Assembly (NCBI GenBank): GCA_964430565.1
Contig: CAYSFD010000048.1
Coordinates: 124,001 to 188,000, forward strand
DNA length: 64,000 nucleotides
Source: VBDM01 sp964430565
GTDB lineage: Bacteria; Pseudomonadota; Gammaproteobacteria; Burkholderiales; SG8-39
Direction: 5' to 3'
A program made the translations under genes and the position numbers. This document shows, piece by piece, positions 15,922-24,097 of this stretch (the first letter of the stretch is position 1; each line of letters starts with the position of its first letter). The notes under the pieces are model-generated. The model ran no database searches. It saw only the letters and a program-made list of their open reading frames with translations, and had not been told where the DNA came from.

Positions 15922-17958
15922 TCATCTGACGAACACCAGCAGCGCGATCAGGGTAATGAAGCTATAGAGCAGGTAGATGCTGATCCGGCCCTGCTGCAGC
16001 AGCGCGATTTTCGACGAGACGAATTCGGCCGCCCGCGCTACGGGCAGGTACAGCCAGTACCAGTGCCGGTCCTCGATCTTGAGCGCATAGCTCGGCGCGG
16101 CGTCGTCGGCACCGGGCAGCCTGCGGTCCGTCCGGTAGAGAGGGCCAAAGACGTGGTGGATCGACTGGCCGAATGCGTCCGCGGTGTCCTGCATGCGCGA
16201 AGTCTGCCTCGGAAAACCGCAATCCCACGGGTCGGCGAAGCGCACCCGGCCATGGTAGAAGCGGCGAACGAGAAGGAACGCGAGCAGCGTAGCCGCAACG
16301 ATGACGACGAAAAAGATGATCGGTGAGTAGCTGGCCTGCTCCGCGGCCGTGGGCGCGAGCCACACCCAGCCCGAACCGGACAGCGCTTCCTCGGACAGTC
16401 CTCCCCCGGTCAGCGAGACCGAGACGCGGTTGAGCATCAGCAGGAACGAAGACGGGAAGAGCCCGAGCAGAAAGCAGCCGGCGGCAAGCCAGGCCATGCC
16501 GAAGCGTTCCATCTGGCCCGCATCGCCCGAGCGCGGCGTCGGAGCGCCGTGAGCGGGCTCGCGCGGCCGGCCGAGAAAGGCGATCCCGTAGACTTTTACG
16601 AAGCACATCGCGGTGAGGGCGCCGGCGAGGGCGAGCGTTGCCGCGAACAGCGGCAGAAGGCTGCGCACGACGCCGTGCTGAAGGAGCGGCGCCTGCAGCG
16701 CCGTCTGGAAAATCAGCCACTCCGAGACGAAGCCATTCAAGGGCGGCAGCGCCGAGATTGCGAGGGCCCCGATCAGGAAATAAAACGCGGTCTTGGGCAT
16801 GATGCGGATCAGCCCGCCCATGTCGTTCAGATTGCGCAGGCCCGTGGAATGCAGGATGGAGCCCGCGCCGAGGAAGAGCAGCCCCTTGAACACGGCGTGA
16901 TTGAGCGTGTGGTAGAGCCCGGCGATCAGACCGAGAGCGCCGGCTGCGGGGTGTCCGAAACCGATGAACACCATGGACATGCCCAGGCCGAGCAGAATGA
17001 TGCCGATGTTCTCGACCGAGTGGTAGGCGAGCAGGCGCTTCAGATCGTGCTGCATGAGCGCGTAGAGCACGCCGAAGAGCGTCGTGCCCGCGCCGACGAC
17101 GAGCACGACCACGCCCCATTCCCAGCGGACGTTGCCGCTCAGTCCGCCAATCAGGTCGTAGATCACGCGTACCATGCCGTAGATGGCGGTCTTGATCATG
17201 ACGCCGCTCATCAGAGCGGAGACGGGCGAGGGCGCGGCCGGGTGCGCCTCGGGCAGCCACGCGTGAAGCGGGATCATCCCCGCCTTGGCGCCGAAGCCGA
17301 AAAACGCGAGCAGGAATGCCACCGTCGCCCAAAGCGGCGTCAATTCGGCGGCGCGCAGCGCCTCGAAAGTGTAATCGCCGCGGCCGCCGTGCAGCACGCC
17401 GAAGCACAGCAGGATTGCGATCGCTCCCAGGTGTGCAATCAGCAGATAAAGGAAACCGGCGCTGCGGATCGCCGGTTGCCGGTGGTCGGTGATGACGAGG
17501 AAGTACGAGGAAAGCGCCATCGTTTCCCAGGCCACCATGAAGAGATAGGCGTCGTCGGCGAGCAGGACGAAGGCCATGCTGGCGAGAAACACGTGGTACT
17601 GGAGACAGATGAGTGCGAGGCGTCCCGAAGTCTCTTCGCGGAAATAGCCCGCCGCGTACACGGAAATGCCGGCCGAGACCGACCCGAGGAGCATCAGAAA
17701 AAATCCCGCGAGCGGGTCCATGCGCAGATGGAAAGGCAGATCGGGCAGCCCGAGAGGCAGCGTCATCGTTTGCGCCGGCAGCCACACCGCCTGCAGGCCG
17801 AAGGCCGCGAGCGCGACGCCGGCGAGCGCGCCCAGCGGAAATGCGACCCTTCTCGCGAACGCGGCGTTGCCCGCGGGGATCAGCCCGGCGGCCGCCACGA
17901 CAAGCCAGATCACTGCGACGAGCAGCGACCCTGCGAGCGGTGAAGAGATGGCTTCCAT
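15922..17958 (-). CDS. hyfB: HyfB-like (NuoL/antiporter family) membrane subunit
   Basis: From ATG 17958 this is 678 residues with about 16 predicted helices, the HyfB size. 'YLFMVAWETMALSSYFLVI' holds the conserved membrane Glu, and 'FGAKAGMIPLHAWLPEAHPAAPSPVSALMSG' segments are diagnostic of NuoL/Mrp antiporters. It is the first gene of the operon in transcription order (hyfB-C-E-F-G-I). A reading from 18069 is possible but adds a non-family N-terminus, and the ATG at 17958 begins directly with the first helix. Genes for the ferredoxin-like HyfA and HyfH are missing, as are hyp maturation genes in this window. Confidence 0.9.
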   Translation of the reverse strand: MEAISSPLAGSLLVAVIWLVVAAAGLIPAGNAAFARRVAFPLGALAGVALAAFGLQAVWLPAQTMTLPLGLPDLPFHLRMDPLAGFFLMLLGSVSAGISVYAAGYFREETSGRLALICLQYHVFLASMAFVLLADDAYLFMVAWETMALSSYFLVITDHRQPAIRSAGFLYLLIAHLGAIAILLCFGVLHGGRGDYTFEALRAAELTPLWATVAFLLAFFGFGAKAGMIPLHAWLPEAHPAAPSPVSALMSGVMIKTAIYGMVRVIYDLIGGLSGNVRWEWGVVVLVVGAGTTLFGVLYALMQHDLKRLLAYHSVENIGIILLGLGMSMVFIGFGHPAAGALGLIAGLYHTLNHAVFKGLLFLGAGSILHSTGLRNLNDMGGLIRIMPKTAFYFLIGALAISALPPLNGFVSEWLIFQTALQAPLLQHGVVRSLLPLFAATLALAGALTAMCFVKVYGIAFLGRPREPAHGAPTPRSGDAGQMERFGMAWLAAGCFLLGLFPSSFLLMLNRVSVSLTGGGLSEEALSGSGWVWLAPTAAEQASYSPIIFFVVIVAATLLAFLLVRRFYHGRVRFADPWDCGFPRQTSRMQDTADAFGQSIHHVFGPLYRTDRRLPGADDAAPSYALKIEDRHWYWLYLPVARAAEFVSSKIALLQQGRISIYLLYSFITLIALLVFVR

Positions 17959-18183
17959 TGTCTTCAGAAGGGGCGGGGCGACGAGGTCCACGCTGCCCAA
18001 GTTTGGGAGCGCAGCTAAGTTTGTCAAATAGTACCAGATCGATCCTGGCTCCCGAATCGAGACGCGCATGTCGCGTGTGCCGTAGCGGGCGATTCCGGAA
18101 GAAGATTCGTGCTAATCTAAATTCGCTTGGTGTTCCTCAGCAAGGAGGCGGCTTATGAAGTGGAACGAACGAATCGTGATTGA

Positions 18184-18753
18184 CGCGTTCGCACCGGCGA
18201 CGCCGAGGGCCGCAAGAAGCTCGCGCAATACATGCTGCGCGCGCCGCTTTCCCTGGAGAAGATGACCTATGACGCAAAGACTGGCATGGTCATCTACCGC
18301 TCGCACATGCACAAAGGGCTGAAGCGCAATTTCCAGTTGATGTCTGGTGCGCAATGGCTCGAACTGCTCTGCCGCCATATTCCGGATCGGTTCGAACATT
18401 TGGTGCGGTACGTCGGCTGGTACTCGACCAGGGTTCGGGGCGAGCGGGCCCGTAAGGCCGTGCCGGGGGCAGCGGTGCAAGCGGCCGAGGACGGCCAGGT
18501 GATTGCGGCGCGCGCCAAGTCGGCGTGGGCGCGGCTCATCCACAAGGTCTACGAGGTCGATCCTCTGCAATGTCCCAAGTGCGGCGCGCCGATGCAGGTT
18601 ATCGCGCTGATCGATGACGCCACAATCGTTCGCCAAATCCTCGAACATCTGGGTCGCTGGGCGCCGCGCGAGGTGCAGCGGAATCCACGCGCGCCACCGA
18701 AGCCGCCGCCGGTGCTAGAACTGACCTACCATCCCGTTCCTGACATCGCCTGA
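18184..18753 (+). pseudogene. Remnant of an IS91-family transposase (C-terminal part)
   Basis: The open frame from about 18184 (no good start; a TGA precedes it) reads 'GDAEGRKKLAQYMLRAPLSL' and runs to a stop after 18753. This matches the C-terminal third of IS91-type Y2 rolling-circle transposases, which includes a CxxC zinc site 'QCPKCGAPMQ'. The N-terminal half, with the catalytic tyrosines and HUH motif, is absent, so it is inactive. Neither terminus of an IS91 element (oriIS/terIS) was recognised. It marks the start of a disordered region reaching to metG. Confidence 0.75.
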
Positions 18754-18934
18754 GTTGCTGAACGAGGACAACGTCCCGGATGTGCCGGGCGCCTGGAGCG
18801 GACTTGCCCAGCTGCGGTGGGCGGAATTGATTGCCCAGCAATTTACCACTAGACTCTCTCCGATTCGGCCCGTTGAGGGGTGCGCAGGCGGAGCGAAATT
18901 AACATAAGACCGATTGTGGACCGTTCAGGACAGT
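18754..18934. other. Short non-coding stretch after the transposase remnant
   Basis: Nothing could be assigned here. The sequence may be the degraded 3' flank of the IS91 remnant. Confidence 0.4.
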
Positions 18935-19378
18935 TCAAGCACCGGATTGCGGCGCGCCGGAGGGGCCCTTCAAACTTCGCGGCCGGATTGATTCACCTAT
19001 CCGTGAGAAGTCGTGCCGGTCCAGCGTGATCACGTCCAGGATGCCCAGGCGTTCCCCGGCCGCGACCAGCGACGCGTCGGCCAGGTCCATGTTGTCGTAC
19101 TTTGCCGTTAATCGGCGCACGTACTCCACGTCCCTGGCGTCGAGGTCTGCGGTCAGCAAGTGGCCGTCTAAGACCATGCCGAGCAGAATTCCGATCCCTC
19201 GGCGGTCAGATTGTTCCAGCAGGTAGGAAACCTCGGTGAGTACCGGCCAGGTGGTAATCAAATGGCCAGAAAACGACCCGGCGAACTGCACTGCCCGCTC
19301 GTGATCCGCGTCACGTGCGTGGATCAGCGCGAAAAGCGGGCCAGTGTCAGCGAGTATGTTTCGCGGTAGCGATTCCAC
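18935..19378 (-). CDS. PIN-domain protein (VapC-like toxin)
   Basis: The 147-residue protein has a PIN nuclease fold. It shows the first acidic residue in 'NILADTGPLFALIHARD', the Glu in 'WPVLTEVSYLLEQ' and the later acidic cluster 'NMDLADASLVAAG' and 'VITLDRHDF'. PIN toxins are Mg-dependent RNases. A small ORF overlaps its start by 32 bases and may be the antitoxin. Family assignment is firm; its target RNA and activity are unknown. Confidence 0.8.
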   Translation of the reverse strand: MESLPRNILADTGPLFALIHARDADHERAVQFAGSFSGHLITTWPVLTEVSYLLEQSDRRGIGILLGMVLDGHLLTADLDARDVEYVRRLTAKYDNMDLADASLVAAGERLGILDVITLDRHDFSRIGESIRPRSLKGPSGAPQSGA

Positions 19379-19520
19379 GAACCAAGGCCTTCGCCTGGGC
19401 GGCGGTATTCCTCGGCTTGAGCGGTCCCTTAACCGCGCCGATGTACTTACGCGCGCGCTCCAGCAGGGACTTCGCCCTGCGCGGCTTGCGGCCGACTTGC
19501 TGTAGATCGGAGAGGTTCAT
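19347..19520 (-). CDS. Small basic protein overlapping the PIN gene (candidate antitoxin)
   Basis: The 57-residue ORF from ATG 19520 is strongly basic ('VGRKPRRAKSLLERARKY'). It overlaps the start of the PIN gene by 32 bases in another frame, an arrangement typical of antitoxin-toxin pairs. A TAGAAT box lies about 25-30 bases upstream on the minus strand. No known antitoxin family was recognised, and the ORF could be chance. The inference rests on position and size. Confidence 0.4.
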   Translation of the reverse strand: MNLSDLQQVGRKPRRAKSLLERARKYIGAVKGPLKPRNTAAQAKALVRGIATAKHTR

Positions 19521-19620
19521 AGTCTCTGGGCTCGTGCGCGTGAATTCTACTACTGGAGGGACTCGGTAACTAGCGAGAACCTCTCTCGTACCATTCCTTC
19601 GCCGAAGTCCTTGGACCGGC

Positions 19621-19768
19621 ATCGTCCTGTTGCGTCCTCCGATGGTCATTTCACTTTCATCCCCGGCTGAGCGCCGCTGTCGGGCGAGAGCAGAAACAAA
19701 CCCGGTCCTTCGCCCGACGCGGCCAGGACCATGCCCTCGGACACGCCGAACCTTGATCTCGGAGCTGA
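19621..19768 (-). repeat. Diverged duplicate of the metG 3' end (copy A)
   Basis: This stretch is nearly identical to 20698-20845, which covers the last about 40 codons of metG and 25 bases beyond its stop. The core of about 130 bases differs at only a handful of positions. Read on the minus strand it still encodes 'FGVSEGMVLAASGEGPG' and ends at the same stop codon (19646-19648). It is a direct repeat of the real metG tail. The two copies enclose an mfd fragment and the vapBC pair. Confidence 0.88.
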
Positions 19769-19814
19769 TGTAAGTGATGGGAAAAACGTCAGGCAAGCCG
19801 CCGCCCGCTTCAGC

Positions 19815-19953
19815 ATGGGGCGCGTCGAGCAGATGCAGGAAGAGCTGGTCGATCGCTTCGGCGATTTGCCGCCGGCGGCGCGCGCGCTGATCGAGAGCCA
19901 CCGCCCTGCGCATCCTGGGGCGGGCGCTGGGCGTGGCGCGAGTTGATGCCGCT
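19815..19953 (+). pseudogene. mfd: Fragment of the C-terminus of transcription-repair coupling factor Mfd
   Basis: The plus strand reads 'MQEELVDRFGDLPPAARALI' followed by ESHR. After a one-base frameshift (an extra C near 19905-19909) it continues 'LRILGRALGVARVDA'. This is the conserved C-terminal region of Mfd, a protein of about 1150 residues. Nothing upstream in this window encodes the rest, so this is a roughly 45-codon relic carried into the region. It lies between the metG-tail duplicate and the vapB promoter. Confidence 0.75.
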
Positions 19954-19972
19954 CCGGACTTGCCCGTTTTTT

Positions 19973-19986
19973 ATTACCGTGGTAAT
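19973..19986. promoter_or_regulatory. Inverted repeat upstream of vapB, candidate operator
   Basis: ATTACC-GT-GGTAAT is a perfect 6-base inverted repeat with a 2-base spacer, ending 9 bases before the vapB ATG. AbrB/VapB-type antitoxins bind such short palindromes in their own promoter, so this is a likely autoregulatory site. It lies where the transcript start or -10 region would be expected. Confidence 0.55.
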
Positions 19987-19995
19987 GTCCCGCTC

Positions 19996-20259
19996 ATGGC
20001 GATCGCCCACTCGAAAGTCACGATACAGGGGCAAATTTCCGTCCCGATGAAGGTGCGGCAAAAACTCGGGGTCGGCCCGGGCTCGGTCCTGGAGTGGCAC
20101 GAGGAGGGCGAGAAAGTCGTCGTTCGCCGCGCCGGGCGCTATACCTCCGAAGACCTCCATCGGGCCTTGTTCCCGAAGCGCGCCCCGCGGGCCCACAGCG
20201 TCGAGCAGATGAAAGCCGGCGTGCGCGCTTACATGAAGAGGCGCCATGCGGGCGGTTGA
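19996..20259 (+). CDS. vapB: AbrB/VapB-type antitoxin
   Basis: From ATG 19996 this is 87 residues. The N-terminal swapped-hairpin AbrB fold is clear: 'SKVTIQGQISVPMKVRQKLG' and 'GPGSVLEWHEEGEKVVVRRA'. The C-terminal part ('HRALFPKRAPRAHSVEQMK') would bind the toxin. The upstream extension in frame is mfd relic sequence, so the internal ATG is chosen. It overlaps vapC by 14 bases, coupling translation. Autoregulation through the palindrome at 19973-19986 is likely. Confidence 0.88.
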   Translation: MAIAHSKVTIQGQISVPMKVRQKLGVGPGSVLEWHEEGEKVVVRRAGRYTSEDLHRALFPKRAPRAHSVEQMKAGVRAYMKRRHAGG

Positions 20260-20626
20260 CACGAACGTGCTCGTCCGGCTGGTGACCCGCGACGACGCGA
20301 AACAGGTGGCCGCAGCCGAGACGTTCGTGGAGAAAGGCGCGTGGGTTTCGCACCTCGCGCTCGCCGAGGCGACCTGGGTTCTTTCCTCGGTATACGAACT
20401 GGAGCATTCGGCGATCGCCACCGCGATCGAGATGCTCCTGAATCACAAGGACCTCACGCTCGAGGAGTCGGCGGCCGTCTCGAACGCGCTGGAGACTTTC
20501 CGCAGGCGGCCGGCGCTCGGTTTCTCCGACTGCCTCATGCTCGAATCGGCCCGCAAGGCCGGGCATCTGCCGCTCGGTACCTTCGACCGCAACCTCGGCA
20601 GGCTGGAGGGCGCGCAGCGGTTGTAG
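20246..20626 (+). CDS. vapC: VapC-type PIN-domain ribonuclease toxin
   Basis: The 126-residue PIN domain has the acidic residues in place: 'MRAVDTNVLVRLVTRDD' (Asp5), Glu in 'LALAEATWVL' and Asp in 'LGFSDCLMLESARKAG', ending with 'LGTFDRNLGRL'. VapC enzymes cleave tRNA or rRNA and are held in check by the antitoxin made from the overlapping upstream gene. The pair sits inside a segment bounded by two copies of the metG 3' end. Confidence 0.9.
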   Translation: MRAVDTNVLVRLVTRDDAKQVAAAETFVEKGAWVSHLALAEATWVLSSVYELEHSAIATAIEMLLNHKDLTLEESAAVSNALETFRRRPALGFSDCLMLESARKAGHLPLGTFDRNLGRLEGAQRL

Positions 20627-20697
20627 CCCTGGTGCGATCCCGCGAGCCGTTCACCAAAGTCCGGCGGGTGCCGGACGCGCAATCGGCGCACGTACTC

Positions 20698-20845
20698 ATC
20701 GTCCTGTCTCGTCTTCCGATGGTCATTTCACCTTCATCCCCGGCTGAGCGCCGCTGTCGGGCGAGAGCAGAAATAAACCCGGTCCTTCGCCCGACGCGGC
20801 CAGGACCATGCCCTCGGACACGCCAAACTTCATCTTGCGCGGGGC
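20698..20845 (-). repeat. metG 3' end matching the upstream duplicate (copy B)
   Basis: This is the genuine end of metG plus 25 bases downstream, in direct orientation to the copy at 19621-19768 and about 1,077 bases from it. Identity is very high from 'atcgtcctgt' through 'acacgcc', then falls away where copy A diverges. Confidence 0.88.
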
Positions 20846-22825
20846 GATATTCGCCACCATCACCGTTAGCCGGCCCTCCAGCTTCGCCGGATCGTAGGCC
20901 GACTTGATGCCCGCGAATACCGTGCGCGTCACGCCGCCGAGATCGAGCGTGAGCTTCAGGAGTTTGTCGGCTCCGTCGACATGCTCGGCTTTGAGGATCT
21001 TAGCGATACGCAGGTCAACTTTGGCGAAATCGTCGATGGAGATAAGTCCCTCTCCCGATGCTGCGGGAGAGGGCTGAGGTGAGGCTGCAGTCATCGCAGA
21101 TTGCTCCGGTGGTTCGAACAAGGCGTCGAGCTGTTTTTCCGCGACGCGCGTCAAAAGGGGCCGAAACTGTCCAAATTTGTGCCCAGTAGGCAAGAACGTC
21201 ATAGCATCCAGAGGTAACTCGGCATTCCTCCAAGTCAATGAACCGCAATTCAGGTATCGCTCTGCCTCTTCAGCGAGCCGAGGAAGAATTGGTTTGAGAA
21301 AGATGGTGAGTAGCTTGAATCCTGCAATCGAAGACGCACAAATCTGTGCCAACCGATCTTTGGCCGTCGCATTTGTCTGTGCTTCTTTGGCAAGCGACCA
21401 CGGCTCGAAATCATCAATCTCCTTGTTGATCGCGTCGGCGGCGTGCATTGCTGCGCGAATAGCCTTGCCGAACTCACGTTCTTCAAGCCAGGTTCTAATA
21501 GCGTTACATTGCCCAAGGGCCACCGTCATTCCGACAGTGTCCCAAGTAACTGAGGCGCCACCTATATTGCCGCCCATCCGGATCTGAGGCATCTGATTCT
21601 CGAAAAATTTCGCGAGAAACGGCGCAATTCGACTCGCGATGTTGACGTATTTCCCCACCAAGTCGCTGTTCACCCGGGCCAAGAAGTCGTCGGGATTGAA
21701 ATCGATGTCCTCGACGTTCGCGTTGAGCTTCGCGGCGATGTAGTAGCGCAGCCACTCCGGGTTCATGTTGAGCTTGAGATAACGCAGCGGGTCGATGCCC
21801 GTTCCGCGGCTCTTCGACATCTTGTCGCCCGACACGGTGATGAAGCCGTGCACGTACACGCGGTCCGGGATCTTGTAGCCGGCGAATTTCAACATCGCTG
21901 GCCAGAACAGGGTGTGGAAGTAAATGATGTCCTTGCCGATAAAATGGATCTGCTCGGTATTCGGATCGGCGAGGATCTTTTCGAAATCGAGCTTCTCCTT
22001 CGAGCAGTAGTTTTTCAGGCTCGCGAGGTATCCGATCGGCGCGTCGAGCCAGACGTAGAGGTACTTCTCTTCCTTGATATCGGGGATTCTGATGCCGAAG
22101 TAGGGCGGGTCGCGCGAGATATCCCAGTCAGACAGCGCCTTGTCGCCGATGCCATCGAGCCATTCTTTCGCCTTGTTGAGGACCTGCGGCTGCAGCCTGC
22201 CGGGGGCTTCGAGCCACTCCCGGATGAACGCCTTGCACTTCGCGTCGGAGAGCTTGAAGAAATGGTGCTCCGAGGACTTGAGCACGGGCTTCGCGCCCGA
22301 GAGCGTGGAGTACGGATTCTTCAGCTTCGTCGGTGAATAAACCGAGCTGCAATTCTCGCAAGCGTCTCCGTACTGGTCTTTCGCGCCGCAGTTCGGGCAC
22401 TCGCCCTTGATGTAGCGGTCGGCGAGAAACATGCCCTTCACCGGGTCGTAGAACTGCTCGACCGCTTTGGTGTACACGAGCCCCGCCGCTTTCAATTTGC
22501 GGTAGATGTCCTGCGAGAGCTCGGTGTTCTCGTTCGAGTGCGTCGAGTGCCAGTTGTCGAAGGCGATGTGGAAGCCGTCGAGGTACTGCTTGCGCCCCCT
22601 GGCGATCTCGGCGATGAAGTCCTCGGGCGATTTTCCCGCTTTCTCCGCCGCGAGCATGATCGGCGCGCCATGCGCGTCGTCCGCGCCGATGAAATGCACT
22701 TCATGACCCTGCATGCGCTGGAACCTCACCCAGATGTCGGCCTGGATGTATTCCATGATGTGGCCGATATGGAACGGGCCGTTCGCGTAGGGCAGGGCGG
22801 TGGTGACGAACAGCCGGCGGGACAT
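20723..22825 (-). CDS. metG: Methionyl-tRNA synthetase
   Basis: The 700-residue class I synthetase charges tRNA-Met. Motifs present are the HIGH-type 'GPFHIGH' (residues 16-22), a zinc knuckle 'CPNCGAKDQYGDACENC' (about 145-161), and KMSKS in 'SGDKMSKSRGTGID'. It ends with the EMAP/Trbp111-like tRNA-binding domain ('VDLRIAKILKAEHVDGADKL'). The linker before that domain (PQPSPAASGEG) is encoded by a palindromic repeat at 21048-21073. ATG 22825 is chosen because 'SRRLFVTTALPYANG' is the usual start. The 3' end is duplicated near 19.6 kb. Confidence 0.97.
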   Translation of the reverse strand: MSRRLFVTTALPYANGPFHIGHIMEYIQADIWVRFQRMQGHEVHFIGADDAHGAPIMLAAEKAGKSPEDFIAEIARGRKQYLDGFHIAFDNWHSTHSNENTELSQDIYRKLKAAGLVYTKAVEQFYDPVKGMFLADRYIKGECPNCGAKDQYGDACENCSSVYSPTKLKNPYSTLSGAKPVLKSSEHHFFKLSDAKCKAFIREWLEAPGRLQPQVLNKAKEWLDGIGDKALSDWDISRDPPYFGIRIPDIKEEKYLYVWLDAPIGYLASLKNYCSKEKLDFEKILADPNTEQIHFIGKDIIYFHTLFWPAMLKFAGYKIPDRVYVHGFITVSGDKMSKSRGTGIDPLRYLKLNMNPEWLRYYIAAKLNANVEDIDFNPDDFLARVNSDLVGKYVNIASRIAPFLAKFFENQMPQIRMGGNIGGASVTWDTVGMTVALGQCNAIRTWLEEREFGKAIRAAMHAADAINKEIDDFEPWSLAKEAQTNATAKDRLAQICASSIAGFKLLTIFLKPILPRLAEEAERYLNCGSLTWRNAELPLDAMTFLPTGHKFGQFRPLLTRVAEKQLDALFEPPEQSAMTAASPQPSPAASGEGLISIDDFAKVDLRIAKILKAEHVDGADKLLKLTLDLGGVTRTVFAGIKSAYDPAKLEGRLTVMVANIAPRKMKFGVSEGMVLAASGEGPGLFLLSPDSGAQPGMKVK
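21048..21073. repeat. REP-like palindrome inside the metG linker
   Basis: CCCTCTCCCG and CGGGAGAGGG form a perfect 10-base-pair stem around a 6-base loop, inside the coding region for the linker between the anticodon-binding and tRNA-binding domains. Such 'ccctctccc' palindromes are normally intergenic repeats in proteobacteria. Here the repeat is translated as the unstructured Ser/Pro/Gly-rich linker. Confidence 0.7.
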
Positions 22826-22890
22826 GCGGACTTTCAAAAAGCCGTCATTTTATCGCCTCGCGCCCGCCGCCGGCGTGTTCCGGGTCCGGC

Positions 22891-24087
22891 TCAGACCAGA
22901 AAAATCAGTGCAGCGATGAAGAGCGCTACGCCGACGGTCACGAAGAAGATCATGTTCTCTCGCTCTCCCCACGGATGGACCTCGGAGCGAAACGCTCGTG
23001 CGCGGGATATCGTCGTCGCCGAAAATGCCTTCGTCGCGACGAACTCGGTTGTTCCGTCCGCGCCGATCTGGCGCATCAGGCGCTGGGTTGCTTCCAGTGA
23101 GTCGAAAGCGCGCGAAATCCCCTTGGTCGGCGAGGAGATGACCTCGTCGGACGACTCCTGTCCCGCCGCTTGCTGCGTCGGGGCGGCCGCAGCCTGAGGC
23201 GCTACCGGAATCGGGCGCGTCGGCGTGAGGTTGGCGCCGGCGCTTTGCAGGCCGGCTTCCAGTTGCGATCTGCATTCGCGCAGATCGTTCGCAAAATCGG
23301 CCGCACTCTGATAGCGCGCGTCGGGTGACTTGGTGAGCACCTTGGCGATGATGTAATCGAGCATTACCGGAACCTGGGGATTGACCGAGCTCGGCGGCGC
23401 GGGGTCGTGGTTGGTGATCTGATACATGAGCGCGCTCAGGCCTTCTCCGTTGAAGGGCGTTGCGCCGGTCAGGCATTCGTAGAGAATGATCCCGAGCGAA
23501 AATATGTCCGAGCGATGGTCAGCCCGCTTTCCCACCACCTGTTCGGGCGAAATATATTTCGGCGAGCCCAGGATGATCCCGGCCTGCGTGCGCGTTTCGC
23601 TCGAGCGCATGCGGGCGATGCCGAAGTCGGCGATTTTTGCGCGCCCCTGCGGGGTAATCATGATATTGGCGGGCTTGATGTCCCGGTGCACGACGTGGTG
23701 TTGGTGCGCGTAGGCGAGACCTTCTCCGACCTGCGCGGCGACGTCGACGGCCAGCGCGACCGGCAACGGCTGCCCTTCGGCGAGCAATTCGCGCAGCTCA
23801 CGGCCCTCGATGTACTCCATCGCCATGTACACGAGGTGTCCGCTTTTGCCAATGTCATAGATGATGATGACATTCGGGTGATTGAGCCCGCCGGCGGCCT
23901 TGGCTTCCGTATAGAAGCGCGCTTCGTACTCGGCCATGCCTTCGTGGCCGGCCTCCTCCGTGTTGATGGTCTTGATCGCCACCACGCGGTTGAGCATCGG
24001 GTCGTTTGCCCGATACACCACGCCCATCGCGCCTTTACCCAGTTCGGCGACGACCTCGTAGCGGCCAAGCAGCCAGGGTTCGGTCAT
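22891..24087 (-). CDS. Membrane-anchored Ser/Thr protein kinase
   Basis: The 398-residue protein has a complete Hanks kinase domain at residues 1-270: 'GKGAMGVVYRA' glycine loop, Lys39, HRDIKPAN (134-141), DFG (154-156), and 'GSPKYISPEQ'. A Pro/Ala/Gln-rich linker follows. The final about 18 residues ('IFFVTVGVALFIAALIFLV') form a tail-anchor helix with no periplasmic domain. The gene follows the lipoprotein and cyclase genes at 10-base spacings, so the three probably form one operon (cyclase, lipoprotein, kinase). Kinases of this layout occur near type VI secretion loci, but no T6SS structural gene is visible here. Confidence 0.92.
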   Translation of the reverse strand: MTEPWLLGRYEVVAELGKGAMGVVYRANDPMLNRVVAIKTINTEEAGHEGMAEYEARFYTEAKAAGGLNHPNVIIIYDIGKSGHLVYMAMEYIEGRELRELLAEGQPLPVALAVDVAAQVGEGLAYAHQHHVVHRDIKPANIMITPQGRAKIADFGIARMRSSETRTQAGIILGSPKYISPEQVVGKRADHRSDIFSLGIILYECLTGATPFNGEGLSALMYQITNHDPAPPSSVNPQVPVMLDYIIAKVLTKSPDARYQSAADFANDLRECRSQLEAGLQSAGANLTPTRPIPVAPQAAAAPTQQAAGQESSDEVISSPTKGISRAFDSLEATQRLMRQIGADGTTEFVATKAFSATTISRARAFRSEVHPWGERENMIFFVTVGVALFIAALIFLV

Positions 24088-24097
24088 CGGAAATCGG

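Noticed and set aside
13709..17943. Long plus-strand frames opposite the Hyf-like membrane genes
   Set aside because: Composition is the complement of hydrophobic codons (Arg/Glu/Gln/His-rich), typical of antisense to membrane proteins.
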